Shown one piece after another: positions 21,646 to 30,040 of a stretch of 30,946 nucleotides of DNA (position 1 is the first letter of the stretch; the number at the start of each line of letters is the position of its first letter). The notes under the pieces are model-generated. The model was given only the letters and a program-made list of their open reading frames with translations, was not told the origin of the DNA and made no database searches. A program made the translations under genes and the position numbers. This stretch comes from a virus, in the IMG/VR virus record IMGVR_UViG_3300043467_000176, positions 1 through 30,946 of that record. One strand, written 5' to 3'.

Positions 21646-24363
21646 TTAACCGAAACTGAATAAGTCATCAAATGTACTGTTAGTATCTGTATTGCTACGA
21701 ATATCCCAATCTAATACACCCAATAAGTTATCAATCTTCTCATCTACTAACGTTTGTTCCATTGCCGAATCATCAAATGGCAATTCTGTAAACCATTTGG
21801 GTAGTCGTAATTCATCAACAGGATATGCTACACTTGTAAACCCTAATGGATTGGGTTTAAGTTTACATACTACAACCTTCATACCATCAATAATCTTTTG
21901 ACTATACTGGTCACCGTTTACTCTACGCAAATAGTTGTAGTTCAATGCCGCACGTACATGCCCCGGCATGTTAGCTCTGCCCGTACTACTCTTAGCTTCT
22001 AAGTCACCGTACATCGTAAGTTTGTTTACACCTTTAGGAGAACCTTTTGTCCAACTATCTTGTGCAGTTAATATCCGCTTGAAGTCTTTTACTGCTTCAA
22101 TAACTTCATCACGACCTTTACCTTGTTGAAGAACCATTTGTAGTACATTCATTAAAAACTCTTGTACATACTTAGGTGTATCAGCACGTTTCAAGTCAAG
22201 ACCCATAGCTTTGATATCGCCTAGTTGTCCGTCACTATCTTTGCGCTTACCCTCTTTATCAAAGATGTTAATAGCATAACGCTTCTTAACAATAAAGATC
22301 GCCCGATCACCGATTAGTTCACGACCAGCTTTAATGATAGCTCCGTTCTTTCTTGGAGCATGAAAGGCACGTTCCATGAATGCTGGGAAACTTTCATTTG
22401 CTTGTTCAGCGATACCATCATACAAACCAATACAAGTTTCTTTATTCCAATCTAATAGACCAGATTCAATCTGCGGCTTTAATGTTGGATAAGCAGTGAA
22501 GTAACAACTGTCAGTATCACCATACACAATAGCATTACCTTCATGTGAATAGATACCTTCAACTGTTTCATTGATAGTACTCATCATATGTTTAACGATT
22601 TGTCTTCCAGATAGTGTAACACTTTGACCGATACGTTTGTCATAGAATCTGCAATGTTCGTTTAACAATGCACCGTATGCTGAGTTAAGTAAAATCTTAC
22701 GAACAAGTTGTCGCTTGTCATAATAATCAAACATATCAGTACCATATGCTTCTTTAGCTTGTTTCTGGATAGCTTTACGTTCTGTATACCAACGAGTTAG
22801 TAGACCGGGTACGACACCTTCTTTTTCATAAGTAAAGATAGTACCGTTAGCACTTAACATCCAGGGCTTATGACTGTCAAAGACCATCTTCCAGATTTCT
22901 GCCGCTGACATTTCTACACTACGACCATCTTCAAAATCAACTGTAAGAATAGTACCACGTTCTTGGTTCATAATAGCAGTATATTCTAATGCACCAAACA
23001 GGTTCTCCCATAAGATAGATCCTGTAACTGCATCATCACCTTCTTTGTGACGTTTCTTTTCACTTGCTAATCGCACACCTTTGTCAAGCATGTATTTGTC
23101 AGTGATTGTTTGTCTGACTTGAGCAACGATGGTTTCACCTGCCATGTTGAGGGCACGAATAACCGAGGGATAGAGTGAGTTAATGTCAACTGCTCCGACA
23201 TATTCATGCATACCTCTTTTCGGCGTAGCAACAAAGGCACCTGCTGCCTGCTGGACATCTTCTTCATTTTCAACCTTTCGTTTTTTATCTGGAACCACTA
23301 AGCCACGTTCGTGTGCTTCATTAAAAATTGCCATCTCAATCATTGCTACTGAACCCATAACTGTTGGAAGCAGTACTGTGTTTTCGTGTGCAAGTTGATT
23401 AGCTAATTCTAAAAACTTAAGTTTGTTGTGAATCTTCACTAACAACATTGTATCTTGTCTGTTATATTCAATGAACTTTTTAAAGTCTTTGTTATACAAT
23501 TGGTCAAGAGTACCTTCATATTGTGTTTTGTTCTCCCCGACTTCCATCTCACCGATACTATCAAGTTTATAACTATGGCGTGATTCATAGTTATACTTTT
23601 TGTATAGTTGTAGATAGTCTAAGTGAATACGACCTACTAAGTCATAAGTTGTTTCACTCTTACCAAATCGTTCGTATTCTCTAGCTTTAGGTAGTTGACC
23701 CATCAAGCAGAACTTGCGTGTGTCATCTTTACTCATTACTCTAGTAACACGATTGACCATATAGGGTATATCATAGCCCTCTGAGTTCCAACCAGTTAAT
23801 ACATCTGCATCTTCAATGAGTTGGAAGAACACATCAAACATTTCTTTTTCGTTTGTGAATAGCATTGTATTCTCAAACTCATTAGTGATTTCTTGTGCTG
23901 TTTCACTAGACATATGTTTAGGAGCAATCACTAATGTAATACATTGATCTAGCCAATCTAAGTAACAACTGATAGCTGTAACAGGATTGAATGGATCACT
24001 TGTAGGACTGAATCCCTTTTCAGGATCAAAGTCCACCTCAATGTCAAAGAAACATGTATGAAGTTTAGGTGCATCAATGCCAAGATAGTTTTCACTTAGA
24101 CAACGGAAGACTACTGGCACATCACTCTCAAATAGTTTTTTATTTGAGTGTATGCGTCTTTCTTTTTCAAACTCTTGTCGTTTGCGAGTACTGAAACGAC
24201 TGACTGGATCGCCATAGATACTACGATGTTTACCTTTATTATCAGGATAATACAATACATAGTTAGTAGGGTATTCTTTATACAATCGTTTACCCTCAGG
24301 AGATCGTTCTACTACATAGATACGATCCTCATCCCTACTATGAATAGCATCCACATAACTCAA
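21646..24363 (-). CDS. 43: Family B replicative DNA polymerase (T4 gp43-like)
   Basis: 905 residues, against 898 for T4 gp43. Proofreading motifs: FFDIEVD (Exo I, D107/E109), NSEGYDIPY (Exo II, 193-201) and EYNRQD (Exo III, D304). Polymerase motifs: DINSLYPS (A, 393-400), KILLNSAYG (B, 556-563) and YGDTDS (C, 614-619). The last residues, TFDDLFSFG, form a clamp-binding tail like that of gp43. The start is a TTG at 24363 overlapping the dsbA stop, or a GTG three codons later (24354); no ATG fits. It is coupled to dsbA and shares its promoter. Confidence 0.96.
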   Translation of the reverse strand: MSYVDAIHSRDEDRIYVVERSPEGKRLYKEYPTNYVLYYPDNKGKHRSIYGDPVSRFSTRKRQEFEKERRIHSNKKLFESDVPVVFRCLSENYLGIDAPKLHTCFFDIEVDFDPEKGFSPTSDPFNPVTAISCYLDWLDQCITLVIAPKHMSSETAQEITNEFENTMLFTNEKEMFDVFFQLIEDADVLTGWNSEGYDIPYMVNRVTRVMSKDDTRKFCLMGQLPKAREYERFGKSETTYDLVGRIHLDYLQLYKKYNYESRHSYKLDSIGEMEVGENKTQYEGTLDQLYNKDFKKFIEYNRQDTMLLVKIHNKLKFLELANQLAHENTVLLPTVMGSVAMIEMAIFNEAHERGLVVPDKKRKVENEEDVQQAAGAFVATPKRGMHEYVGAVDINSLYPSVIRALNMAGETIVAQVRQTITDKYMLDKGVRLASEKKRHKEGDDAVTGSILWENLFGALEYTAIMNQERGTILTVDFEDGRSVEMSAAEIWKMVFDSHKPWMLSANGTIFTYEKEGVVPGLLTRWYTERKAIQKQAKEAYGTDMFDYYDKRQLVRKILLNSAYGALLNEHCRFYDKRIGQSVTLSGRQIVKHMMSTINETVEGIYSHEGNAIVYGDTDSCYFTAYPTLKPQIESGLLDWNKETCIGLYDGIAEQANESFPAFMERAFHAPRKNGAIIKAGRELIGDRAIFIVKKRYAINIFDKEGKRKDSDGQLGDIKAMGLDLKRADTPKYVQEFLMNVLQMVLQQGKGRDEVIEAVKDFKRILTAQDSWTKGSPKGVNKLTMYGDLEAKSSTGRANMPGHVRAALNYNYLRRVNGDQYSQKIIDGMKVVVCKLKPNPLGFTSVAYPVDELRLPKWFTELPFDDSAMEQTLVDEKIDNLLGVLDWDIRSNTDTNSTFDDLFSFG

Positions 24364-24626
24364 AGCGTTTTTCCCACAGTTTCTAGGATTGTGTTGAGTT
24401 CATCATGGTCTTTGTTAGTCTGACCGAGACTTGCTTTGTGTGCAATACGCACGGCTTTCTTCAATGTACTAGCTTTGATTTCCAGCTCCTCAGCAACCGC
24501 TTTAATAGTGTCGTTTAATCCACCATTCAATGTATCAATTTCATGTAGGACATGCATCCCTTCATTGATTAATTGTGTTAGTTTAATCTTTGCTTCACCA
24601 TTAAACGTTCTATTATAATCCGACAT
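24360..24626 (-). CDS. dsbA: DsbA-like double-stranded DNA binding protein
   Basis: 88 residues, against 89 for T4 DsbA, helical: IKLTQLINEGMHVLHEIDTL, LNDTIKAVAEELEIKAST and LKKAVRIAHKASLG. T4 DsbA binds DNA near late promoters. A strong ribosome binding site (AAGGAGAAAC) and a consensus promoter precede it. The stop overlaps the polymerase start, so the two are coupled. The family call rests on length, helix pattern and context. Confidence 0.68.
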   Translation of the reverse strand: MSDYNRTFNGEAKIKLTQLINEGMHVLHEIDTLNGGLNDTIKAVAEELEIKASTLKKAVRIAHKASLGQTNKDHDELNTILETVGKTL

Positions 24627-24649
24627 AGTTTCTCCTTAAATAATTAGTT

Positions 24650-24678
24650 AGTATACTTGGTTTGTGTAGAGAAGTCAA
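24650..24678 (-). promoter_or_regulatory. Sigma70 promoter TTGACT-N17-TATACT for dsbA and polymerase
   Basis: -35 TTGACT at 24678-24673, overlapping the tilS stop; -10 TATACT at 24655-24650; spacer 17. The leader of about 17 bases includes AAGGAGA. Confidence 0.75.
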
Positions 24679-25271
24679 GTATTTTGTTTACCTTCTACAA
24701 TCTTTTTTACCAATTTAGGTAATCCGGGATTTACATGTAATGCATGTGGCATTAGTTCATTGCGAATGTAGTTACGGGTATATCTGGAATTCTTATTGGA
24801 TTCGTCTTCAATCCAGGGTACATTATGACTTTCGCACCAATATATTAAATCTTGTTTTCTAGTAGTTAGAAATGGTCTAATAACATTGTTACGTGTTAGT
24901 GGGATAACTTTGGGTGTGCCATGTAAGCTTGACCAGATATATGTTTCAACACAATCATCTAAATGATGACAGGTGATTACTGGACCAAGTTCACTTAAAA
25001 AATCATAGCGTTCTCTACGCCAGTATTCTTCTTGGCTTTCTTTGCTATTTTTTTGACTACGTGGTGTTCCATATAGCATAGGAATATTATTATCACTACA
25101 ATATTTGGAAACAAACTTAGAGGCTTTTTCACCGTTTTGTGTTCTGTGATTAAAATGGGCGATAGTGATATCATGTTTGCGGCTTAGAAAATCAACTACT
25201 GCCATGCTATCTACACCACCGCTACATGCGATTATGATACTTTTGGGTAATGGAACTGTTAGCTTAATCAT
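24675..25271 (-). CDS. tilS: tRNA(Ile)-lysidine synthase, minimal catalytic domain
   Basis: 198 residues, only the N-terminal PP-loop domain of TilS (E. coli 432). SGGVDS (17-22) binds ATP. HFNHR, RRERYDFL and CHHLDDCVET follow in family order, and the sequence ends with the EDESNKNSRYTRNYIRNEL stretch specific for TilS. It makes lysidine at the CAU anticodon so that the tRNA reads AUA. The strong promoter ends six bases before the ATG, so the transcript is near leaderless, and I see no Shine-Dalgarno. QueC also has an SGG.DS loop but lacks these TilS motifs. The phage may carry an AUA-reading tRNA elsewhere. Confidence 0.88.
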   Translation of the reverse strand: MIKLTVPLPKSIIIACSGGVDSMAVVDFLSRKHDITIAHFNHRTQNGEKASKFVSKYCSDNNIPMLYGTPRSQKNSKESQEEYWRRERYDFLSELGPVITCHHLDDCVETYIWSSLHGTPKVIPLTRNNVIRPFLTTRKQDLIYWCESHNVPWIEDESNKNSRYTRNYIRNELMPHALHVNPGLPKLVKKIVEGKQNT

Positions 25272-25277
25272 TTATGC

Positions 25278-25306
25278 ATTATAGCATATAATGATTTGTA
25301 TTGCAA
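25278..25306 (-). promoter_or_regulatory. Sigma70 promoter TTGCAA-N17-TATAAT, six bases from the tilS start
   Basis: -35 TTGCAA at 25306-25301, -10 TATAAT at 25283-25278, with an extended TGC before it. The ATG at 25271 follows after six bases, as at the RNase H gene. Confidence 0.7.
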
Positions 25307-25313
25307 TGATTAT

Positions 25314-25332
25314 GGTTAATTATTGTTTAACC
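25314..25332. terminator. Small inverted repeat at the end of the repeat-protein gene
   Basis: GGTTAA (25314-25319) and TTAACC (25327-25332) flank a seven-base loop and include the stop codon. There is no clear T-run on either strand, so termination is only a possibility. Confidence 0.25.
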
Positions 25333-26253
25333 GTAGGCGGCCGCCGCAAGTGAATATCTTGCTGTACCAACACCAGTAGTATTTGTAGCAACCACACCTG
25401 TATTTGATACTAAATTAGTTACTGCTGTTGTTACTCCATATCCAAATATAGCTTTATCAGTGCCGTAAACAGCGGCAGCTAGATAAAACCTAGCAGTACC
25501 AACACCAGTCGTATCTGTTGCTACTACTCCTGTGTTTGATACTAGGTTGGTCATTGATACACTTGAATTGTCGGAAGCATATCCATATCCAAATATAGCC
25601 TTATCCGTACCATAACCTGCTGCCGCTAGCTCACTTCTAATAGTTCCAACACCAGTTGTATCAGTTGCTACTACACCTGTATTACTTACTAGATTGGTTA
25701 ACGAATAATAAGTGGGATAATTTTGCCCATATCCAAATATAGCTTTATCGGTTCCATAGCCTGCGGCCGCTAGTCCATTTCTAATAGTACCTACACCTGT
25801 CGTATCAGTAGCAACTACTCCGGTGTTTGATACTTTGTTAGTTATTGCTGTTCTGCCGCCAGAGGCGTAGCCATATCCAAATATAGCTTTATCAGTCCCG
25901 TAACCTGCGGCTGCAATTCCAGTTCTACCAGTACCAACACCTGCAGTATCATTAGCCACCACACCTGTATTACTTACTTTGTTAGTTATTGATAAATAAG
26001 TACCATTTCCTTCTCCATAACCAAATAAGGCTTTATCAGTACCATACCCAGCCGCCGCTAGGTTAGTTCTGGTAGTACCTACTCCAGCTGTATCAGTTGC
26101 TACAACGCCTGTATTACTTACTAGATTGGTTATTGCAGTCTCTCCTACTGCTGAAATGTACCCGTATCCAAATATAGCTTTATTACCGGCTGGTCCGGCA
26201 GTAAGAGTTAACCCTCCGCCAAATGTTACACCACCGTTTAATGTTACCGACAT
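25327..26253 (-). CDS. Six-blade repeat protein, probable tail adhesin (copy C)
   Basis: 308 residues. After a Gly-rich leader (MSVTLNGGVTFGGGLTLTAG) come six repeats of 41-49 residues: KAIFGYG, a variable loop of 4-12 residues, then (S/A)(I/L/M/V)TN(L/K)VSNTGVV, DT(T/A)GVGT.R and LAAAGYGTD. The scaffold is nearly constant, whereas the loop after FGYG differs in every unit, for example YISAVGETA, EGNGTYLS and YASDNSSVS. Six units suit a small beta-propeller with loops on one face. It is most likely a fibre tip or receptor-binding protein. It has a weak ribosome binding site and is the last of four tandem genes. Confidence 0.75.
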   Translation of the reverse strand: MSVTLNGGVTFGGGLTLTAGPAGNKAIFGYGYISAVGETAITNLVSNTGVVATDTAGVGTTRTNLAAAGYGTDKALFGYGEGNGTYLSITNKVSNTGVVANDTAGVGTGRTGIAAAGYGTDKAIFGYGYASGGRTAITNKVSNTGVVATDTTGVGTIRNGLAAAGYGTDKAIFGYGQNYPTYYSLTNLVSNTGVVATDTTGVGTIRSELAAAGYGTDKAIFGYGYASDNSSVSMTNLVSNTGVVATDTTGVGTARFYLAAAVYGTDKAIFGYGVTTAVTNLVSNTGVVATNTTGVGTARYSLAAAAYG

Positions 26254-26275
26254 TCTTTATTCTTTCTTTGTATAA

Positions 26276-27199
26276 TTAACCGTAACTTGCGGCCGCTAAT
26301 AATTGTCTAGCAGTACCGACACCTGTAGTATCTGTAGCAACTACACCGGTGTTTGATACTAAGTTGGTCATTGATACATTAATACTACCATTCTCACCGT
26401 ATCCAAATATAGCTGTACCTACCCCATATCCTGCGGCCGCAAGATAATATCTAGCAGTTCCAACACCTGTTGTATCAGTAGCAACTACACCTGTGTTTGA
26501 TACTAAGTTAGTTATTGCAGTTGGTCCAGATCCATAACCAAATATAGCTTTATCAGTACCATAACTAGCGGCTGCAAGACTATCTCTAGCAGTACCTACA
26601 CCTGTAACATTGTTGCCAACAACCCCCGTGTTTGATACTAGATTGGTTATTGATTGCAATCCGCTACCGTTACCATATCCAAAAATAGCTTTGTCAGTGC
26701 CATAACCTGCGGCTGCAAGATAACCTCTAGCAGTACCAACACCTGCAGTATCACCGGAAACCACACCCGTATTTGATACTAGATTGGTTATTGATATAAA
26801 AGAGACACCACCTGTATATCCATAACCAAATATAGCTTTATCAGTACCATATCCTGCGGCTCCTAAATCACTTCTAACAGTTCCAACTCCTGAAGTATCA
26901 GTAGCAACTACACCTGTATTTGATACTAGGTTAGTTATTGACGTTCTACTAGCTCCGAATCCATATCCAAATATAGCTTTATCTGTGCCATATCCTGCGG
27001 CCGCCAATCCAAATCTAGCAGTACCGACACCTGTAGTATCATTGGCAACAACACCTGTGTTTGATACTAAATTAGTAATTGACAAATTTGTCCCGTTATA
27101 ACCATATCCAAAGATAGCCTTACTACCACCTGGTGGAGGACTAAGAGTCCATCCTCCGCCTGATATTGTTACACCGCCACCACTAAATGTTACCGACAT
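26276..27199 (-). CDS. Six-blade repeat protein, probable tail adhesin (copy B)
   Basis: 307 residues, a paralog of copy C with the leader MSVTFSGGGVTISGGGWTLS and six blades. Loops after FGYG are YNGTNLS, FGASRTS, YTGGVSFIS, NGSGLQS, SGP and ENGSINVS. The fifth unit has the shortest loop. The blade ends are LAAA(G/S)YG. The leader matches the other members, so the N-terminus is probably an attachment element and the propeller the exposed head. The gene starts 4 bases after the stop of the 71-residue gene, with GAGAATAAAG before the ATG. Confidence 0.75.
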   Translation of the reverse strand: MSVTFSGGGVTISGGGWTLSPPPGGSKAIFGYGYNGTNLSITNLVSNTGVVANDTTGVGTARFGLAAAGYGTDKAIFGYGFGASRTSITNLVSNTGVVATDTSGVGTVRSDLGAAGYGTDKAIFGYGYTGGVSFISITNLVSNTGVVSGDTAGVGTARGYLAAAGYGTDKAIFGYGNGSGLQSITNLVSNTGVVGNNVTGVGTARDSLAAASYGTDKAIFGYGSGPTAITNLVSNTGVVATDTTGVGTARYYLAAAGYGVGTAIFGYGENGSINVSMTNLVSNTGVVATDTTGVGTARQLLAAASYG

Positions 27200-27202
27200 T
27201 CT

Positions 27203-27418
27203 TTATTCTCTTGGATAATCTGGAAATGGTACCCAATTAGTTGTAGCTTCATCCCATAAGTATGGATAACCATCACTTGGAATAGCAACTGGAGCAACAT
27301 ATGTAGTTGCTGCCTCATCCCATGTCCATGATGCTGGATGTTCTGCATTAAATGCATTTTCTCTTGCTTGTGCAATTTCCTCTGCTGTTGGAGCAGGCAT
27401 GTTTTCTAAGTCTATCAT
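27203..27418 (-). CDS. Small WDEA-repeat phage protein between the adhesin genes
   Basis: 71 residues from the ATG at 27418, preceded by AAAGGAAAAT; a longer frame from 27457 is less likely. A helical opening (MPAPTAEEIAQAREN) is followed by two units with WDEAATT (33-39) and WDEATTN (55-61), each with a nearby Pro/Tyr-rich segment. Short proteins with W.WDEA. repeats are found near fibre genes in other phages and may act as chaperone or tail accessory. A late-type motif lies upstream. Confidence 0.7.
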   Translation of the reverse strand: MIDLENMPAPTAEEIAQARENAFNAEHPASWTWDEAATTYVAPVAIPSDGYPYLWDEATTNWVPFPDYPRE

Positions 27419-27440
27419 TTTATTTTCCTTTATAATAAAT

Positions 27441-27449
27441 GTATTTATG
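27441..27449 (-). promoter_or_regulatory. Late-type promoter motif CATAAATAC before the adhesin pair
   Basis: CATAAATAC (27449-27441) is placed so that a transcript would start about six bases downstream and carry AAAGGAAAA ahead of the ATG at 27418. This is the best-placed late motif in the window. Confidence 0.5.
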
Positions 27450-27461
27450 TTAATCATAATG

Positions 27462-28409
27462 TTAAGATCCGTAACTTGCGGCCGCTAATTCCTCTCTAGC
27501 AGTTCCAACACCTGTAGTATCAGTAGCAACAACACCTGTGTTTGATACTAGGTTAGTCATTGACACTATGCCACTATTGGCAAATCCATATCCAAATATA
27601 GCTTTATCAGTGCTATAACCTGAGGCTGCTAATGTTCCTCTAATAGTTCCAACACCTGTAGTATTACTAGCAACAACACCTGTGTTTGATACTAGATTAG
27701 TAGTTGATACATTAGTACTTCCGTTATACCCGTATCCAAATATAGCTTTATCAGTGCCATAGGTTGCGGCTGCTAATGTTCCTCTAGCAGTTCCAACACC
27801 TGTTGTATCAGTAGCAACAACACCTGTATTTGATACAAGATTGGTAATTGAGTAAGGAGTGAAACCTGGAGAGTATGTAACCCCATATCCAAAAATAGCT
27901 TTATCTGTTCCATAGCCGGCGGCTGCTAAGTATAATCTAGCAGTACCAACACCTGTAGTATCATTGGCTACTACACCAGTGTTTGATACTAGATTGGTCA
28001 TTGAGTAAGGAGATCCCCCTGGGATAGAACCATATCCAAATATAGCTTTATCAGATCCGTATCCGGCAGCTGCTAATCCATTTCTAGCAGTACCTACACC
28101 TGCTGTATCAGTAGCAACAACACCTGTATTTGATACTAGATTGGTGATTGAACGTGCGCTTGGAGAGGCATATCCATATCCAAATATAGCTTTATCTGTG
28201 CCATATCCTGCGGCTGCCAATCCATATCTAGCAGTCCCTACCCCTGCGGTATCTGTGGCAACAACACCAGTAGTTGATACTAAATTAGTTATTGATGTTA
28301 CTGATCCATCATTTCCATAACCAAATATAGCCCTAATACCCGCCGGTGGTGCCTCAATAGTCCAACCACCACCATTTAATGTTATTCCACCTGTTATTGT
28401 TATTGACAT
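27462..28409 (-). CDS. Six-blade repeat protein, probable tail adhesin (copy A)
   Basis: 315 residues with leader MSITITGGITLNGGGWTIEA and six blades. Loops after FGYG are NDGSVTS, YASPSARS, SIPGGSPYS, VTYSPGFTPYS, YNGSTNVS and FANSGIVS; the fourth is the longest in the array. AAAGGTTAAAA precedes the ATG. The copy is as complete as its two paralogs, with no frameshift, so all three appear to be maintained by selection. Confidence 0.75.
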   Translation of the reverse strand: MSITITGGITLNGGGWTIEAPPAGIRAIFGYGNDGSVTSITNLVSTTGVVATDTAGVGTARYGLAAAGYGTDKAIFGYGYASPSARSITNLVSNTGVVATDTAGVGTARNGLAAAGYGSDKAIFGYGSIPGGSPYSMTNLVSNTGVVANDTTGVGTARLYLAAAGYGTDKAIFGYGVTYSPGFTPYSITNLVSNTGVVATDTTGVGTARGTLAAATYGTDKAIFGYGYNGSTNVSTTNLVSNTGVVASNTTGVGTIRGTLAASGYSTDKAIFGYGFANSGIVSMTNLVSNTGVVATDTTGVGTAREELAAASYGS

Positions 28410-28424
28410 TTTTTAACCTTTATA

Positions 28425-29429
28425 TTATTGTATACCGGATGAGGCAGCAAAAACCCTCCTACCGGAACTTAACGGGCCACGTGCAGTCGCAGTAACAGTA
28501 TCAGTAGCATATGTTATTCTGTCTACGGAAGAAAAAGGACCGGCAGGAGTTGAAAAATTATTTCCTCCACCAAACCAACCATATGTTGTTCCATCGGTTG
28601 ATGCTGCTTGACCTTGATTAGTTCTAGTTAACGGACCACGAACACTTGCTGTAGCGGTATCATTTGCATAATCAATACGATCTACCCTAGAATAATAAAT
28701 TCCCTCCCATGTCGGCGGGCCGACGAAAAATCCACCGGCAAACCAACCATAACTTGTACTACCAGTACCGGCCATTGATGATCTAGTTGAACTTAATGGA
28801 CCTCTAATAGTTGATGTTACTGTATCAGTGGCATATGTTATCCTAGTTACGATACTACGGTATCCGATAGTACTAGGGTTATCAAATCCTACTGCAATCC
28901 AGCCATATGTAGTGCTGTCAGTAGATGCTGCACCTTGATATGAACAACCGGATAATGATCCCCTTGTACTTGCAGTACCAGTATCAGTTGCGTATGTTAT
29001 TCTGGATACTGTAGAATAATCACTAGGTGATTGATCCTTACCACCTGCAAACCATCCATATGTATCTGTGCCGTTCGCAGTAATACTATAAGCACTATAA
29101 CTTAGTGGGCCGCGATTACTTGCTGTATCAGTATCTGTTGCATAGGTGATCCTTGATACTGAGCTAATAGCAACTGTAATGCGTGAACCAGCAAACCATC
29201 CATAATTTAAATTACCGGTACCGGCATTTTGATATCTGGTGCCGTTTAATGGTCCACGAACACTTGCAGTAGCGGTATCAGTTGCATATGTTATTCGTTG
29301 TACTGTTGAAGTAACACCAGAATCGTCAGACCCACCTGCAAACCATCCTGCTGTTGGAGTTGATGGTGGTGCGGCAGTTATTCCTACTCCACCACTAAAT
29401 GATATTCCACCTGTTATTGATATTGACAT
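28425..29429 (-). CDS. Kelch-like six-blade repeat protein, probable tail adhesin
   Basis: 334 residues. Leader MSISITGGISFSGGVGITAA, then six units of about 48-56 residues: YGWFAGG, a variable loop, S(S/T)V.RITYATDT and RGPLS..R...AGT. The repeat differs from that of the next three genes but the leader and architecture are the same. The YGW(F/I)(A/G)GG strand with RITYATDT recalls Kelch-like beta-propellers. The loops (for example DQSPSDYST and FVGPPTWEGIYY) are the likely receptor-contacting parts. It starts 12 bases after the metallopeptidase gene, with AGAGAATAAAA before the ATG. Confidence 0.75.
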   Translation of the reverse strand: MSISITGGISFSGGVGITAAPPSTPTAGWFAGGSDDSGVTSTVQRITYATDTATASVRGPLNGTRYQNAGTGNLNYGWFAGSRITVAISSVSRITYATDTDTASNRGPLSYSAYSITANGTDTYGWFAGGKDQSPSDYSTVSRITYATDTGTASTRGSLSGCSYQGAASTDSTTYGWIAVGFDNPSTIGYRSIVTRITYATDTVTSTIRGPLSSTRSSMAGTGSTSYGWFAGGFFVGPPTWEGIYYSRVDRIDYANDTATASVRGPLTRTNQGQAASTDGTTYGWFGGGNNFSTPAGPFSSVDRITYATDTVTATARGPLSSGRRVFAASSGIQ

Positions 29430-29441
29430 ATTTTATTCTCT

Positions 29442-30017
29442 TTATTGAAATATTTCTGGATGTGCTTTACCAAATATTTTAATATATTTGCCAGCCATTA
29501 CATCCGCTTCTGCTTCTATTGGACTACCTGGATAACTATCACCCGGCTTAATCATATTTAATTCACCCTGGCGTACATGAGTTAATTCATGGAACACAGT
29601 ACGTAATATATCTACTAGATTTCTATTAGCACAATAAACCCATACTTCACCCGTCTCTGGATTGTGTCTACCAGTATGATGACCTTCTTGTGCTTCATCA
29701 CTATCATAACTAAACTCTATCTTTGGAGTATTTTCTAAATTCAACTTCTTACTTGTCCAAGCAAGAAACTTCTGTACAATAGGATTGTTATTCAAATCTT
29801 CTTGTTCACTCTCATCTAGTTTATCTTTAATCCAACTGTCTGGAGTCTTATGATATTTTCTAACAAACAAATCATGCAATGCATCACCGGTTATACGATG
29901 TTTCTTTGCTATGTTTTTCATTAGCTTATCAATGGTATTATAGTCGTGTTTCTCTAAGCTAGGAAGTTTCTTAGCTAGTTCACTTGCGGCCGATTCGTAT
30001 AGTTCTATTGCTCTCAT
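29442..30017 (-). CDS. HExxH zinc metallopeptidase-like protein with capsid-targeting-like leader
   Basis: 191 residues from the ATG at 30017; an upstream GTG at 30035 is rejected because the ATG gives the leader MRAIELYES, which matches two other proteins here and holds L-Y-E|S. VFHELTHVRQGE (141-152) has the zinc motif HELTH, and PIEAEADVMAGKY supplies a downstream acidic ligand (E168 or E170), the arrangement of gluzincin-like or phage zincin peptidases. Residues 1-85 are helical and charged. It might act on a host or virion protein after injection, or on the peptidoglycan region. The substrate is unknown. Confidence 0.75.
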   Translation of the reverse strand: MRAIELYESAASELAKKLPSLEKHDYNTIDKLMKNIAKKHRITGDALHDLFVRKYHKTPDSWIKDKLDESEQEDLNNNPIVQKFLAWTSKKLNLENTPKIEFSYDSDEAQEGHHTGRHNPETGEVWVYCANRNLVDILRTVFHELTHVRQGELNMIKPGDSYPGSPIEAEADVMAGKYIKIFGKAHPEIFQ

Positions 30018-30021
30018 ATTA

Positions 30022-30030
30022 GTATTTATG
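30022..30030 (-). promoter_or_regulatory. Late-type motif CATAAATAC before the metallopeptidase
   Basis: CATAAATAC lies four bases before the ATG at 30017. A transcript from it would be near leaderless, and no Shine-Dalgarno is seen. It may instead mark the start region by chance. Confidence 0.35.
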
Positions 30031-30040
30031 CTCACTTATA

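Larger units (their letters stand above)
25327..28409 (-). repeat. Array of 18 blade repeats in three genes, with shared GCGGCCGC cores
   Basis: The coding repeats of three proteins are near-identical at DNA level outside one short loop per unit. The last Ala codons of several units form the palindrome GCGGCCGC: at 25337, 25763, 26289, 26433, 26997 and 27478. Such units could exchange by recombination. This is a coding repeat, not a CRISPR. Confidence 0.8.

Noticed and set aside
24675-25271. Reading the PP-loop protein as QueC
   Set aside because: The SGGVDS loop is shared, but HFNHR, CHHLDD and the DESN...RN.IR end are specific for TilS, and the QueC Cys motif is absent.
25327-28409. CRISPR or non-coding tandem repeat
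   Set aside because: The repeats are in frame, code for a regular 41-49 residue unit, and lie in complete genes with starts and stops.
29442-30035. GTG start for the metallopeptidase
   Set aside because: The ATG six codons later gives the leader shared with two other proteins, and the GTG has no ribosome binding site.
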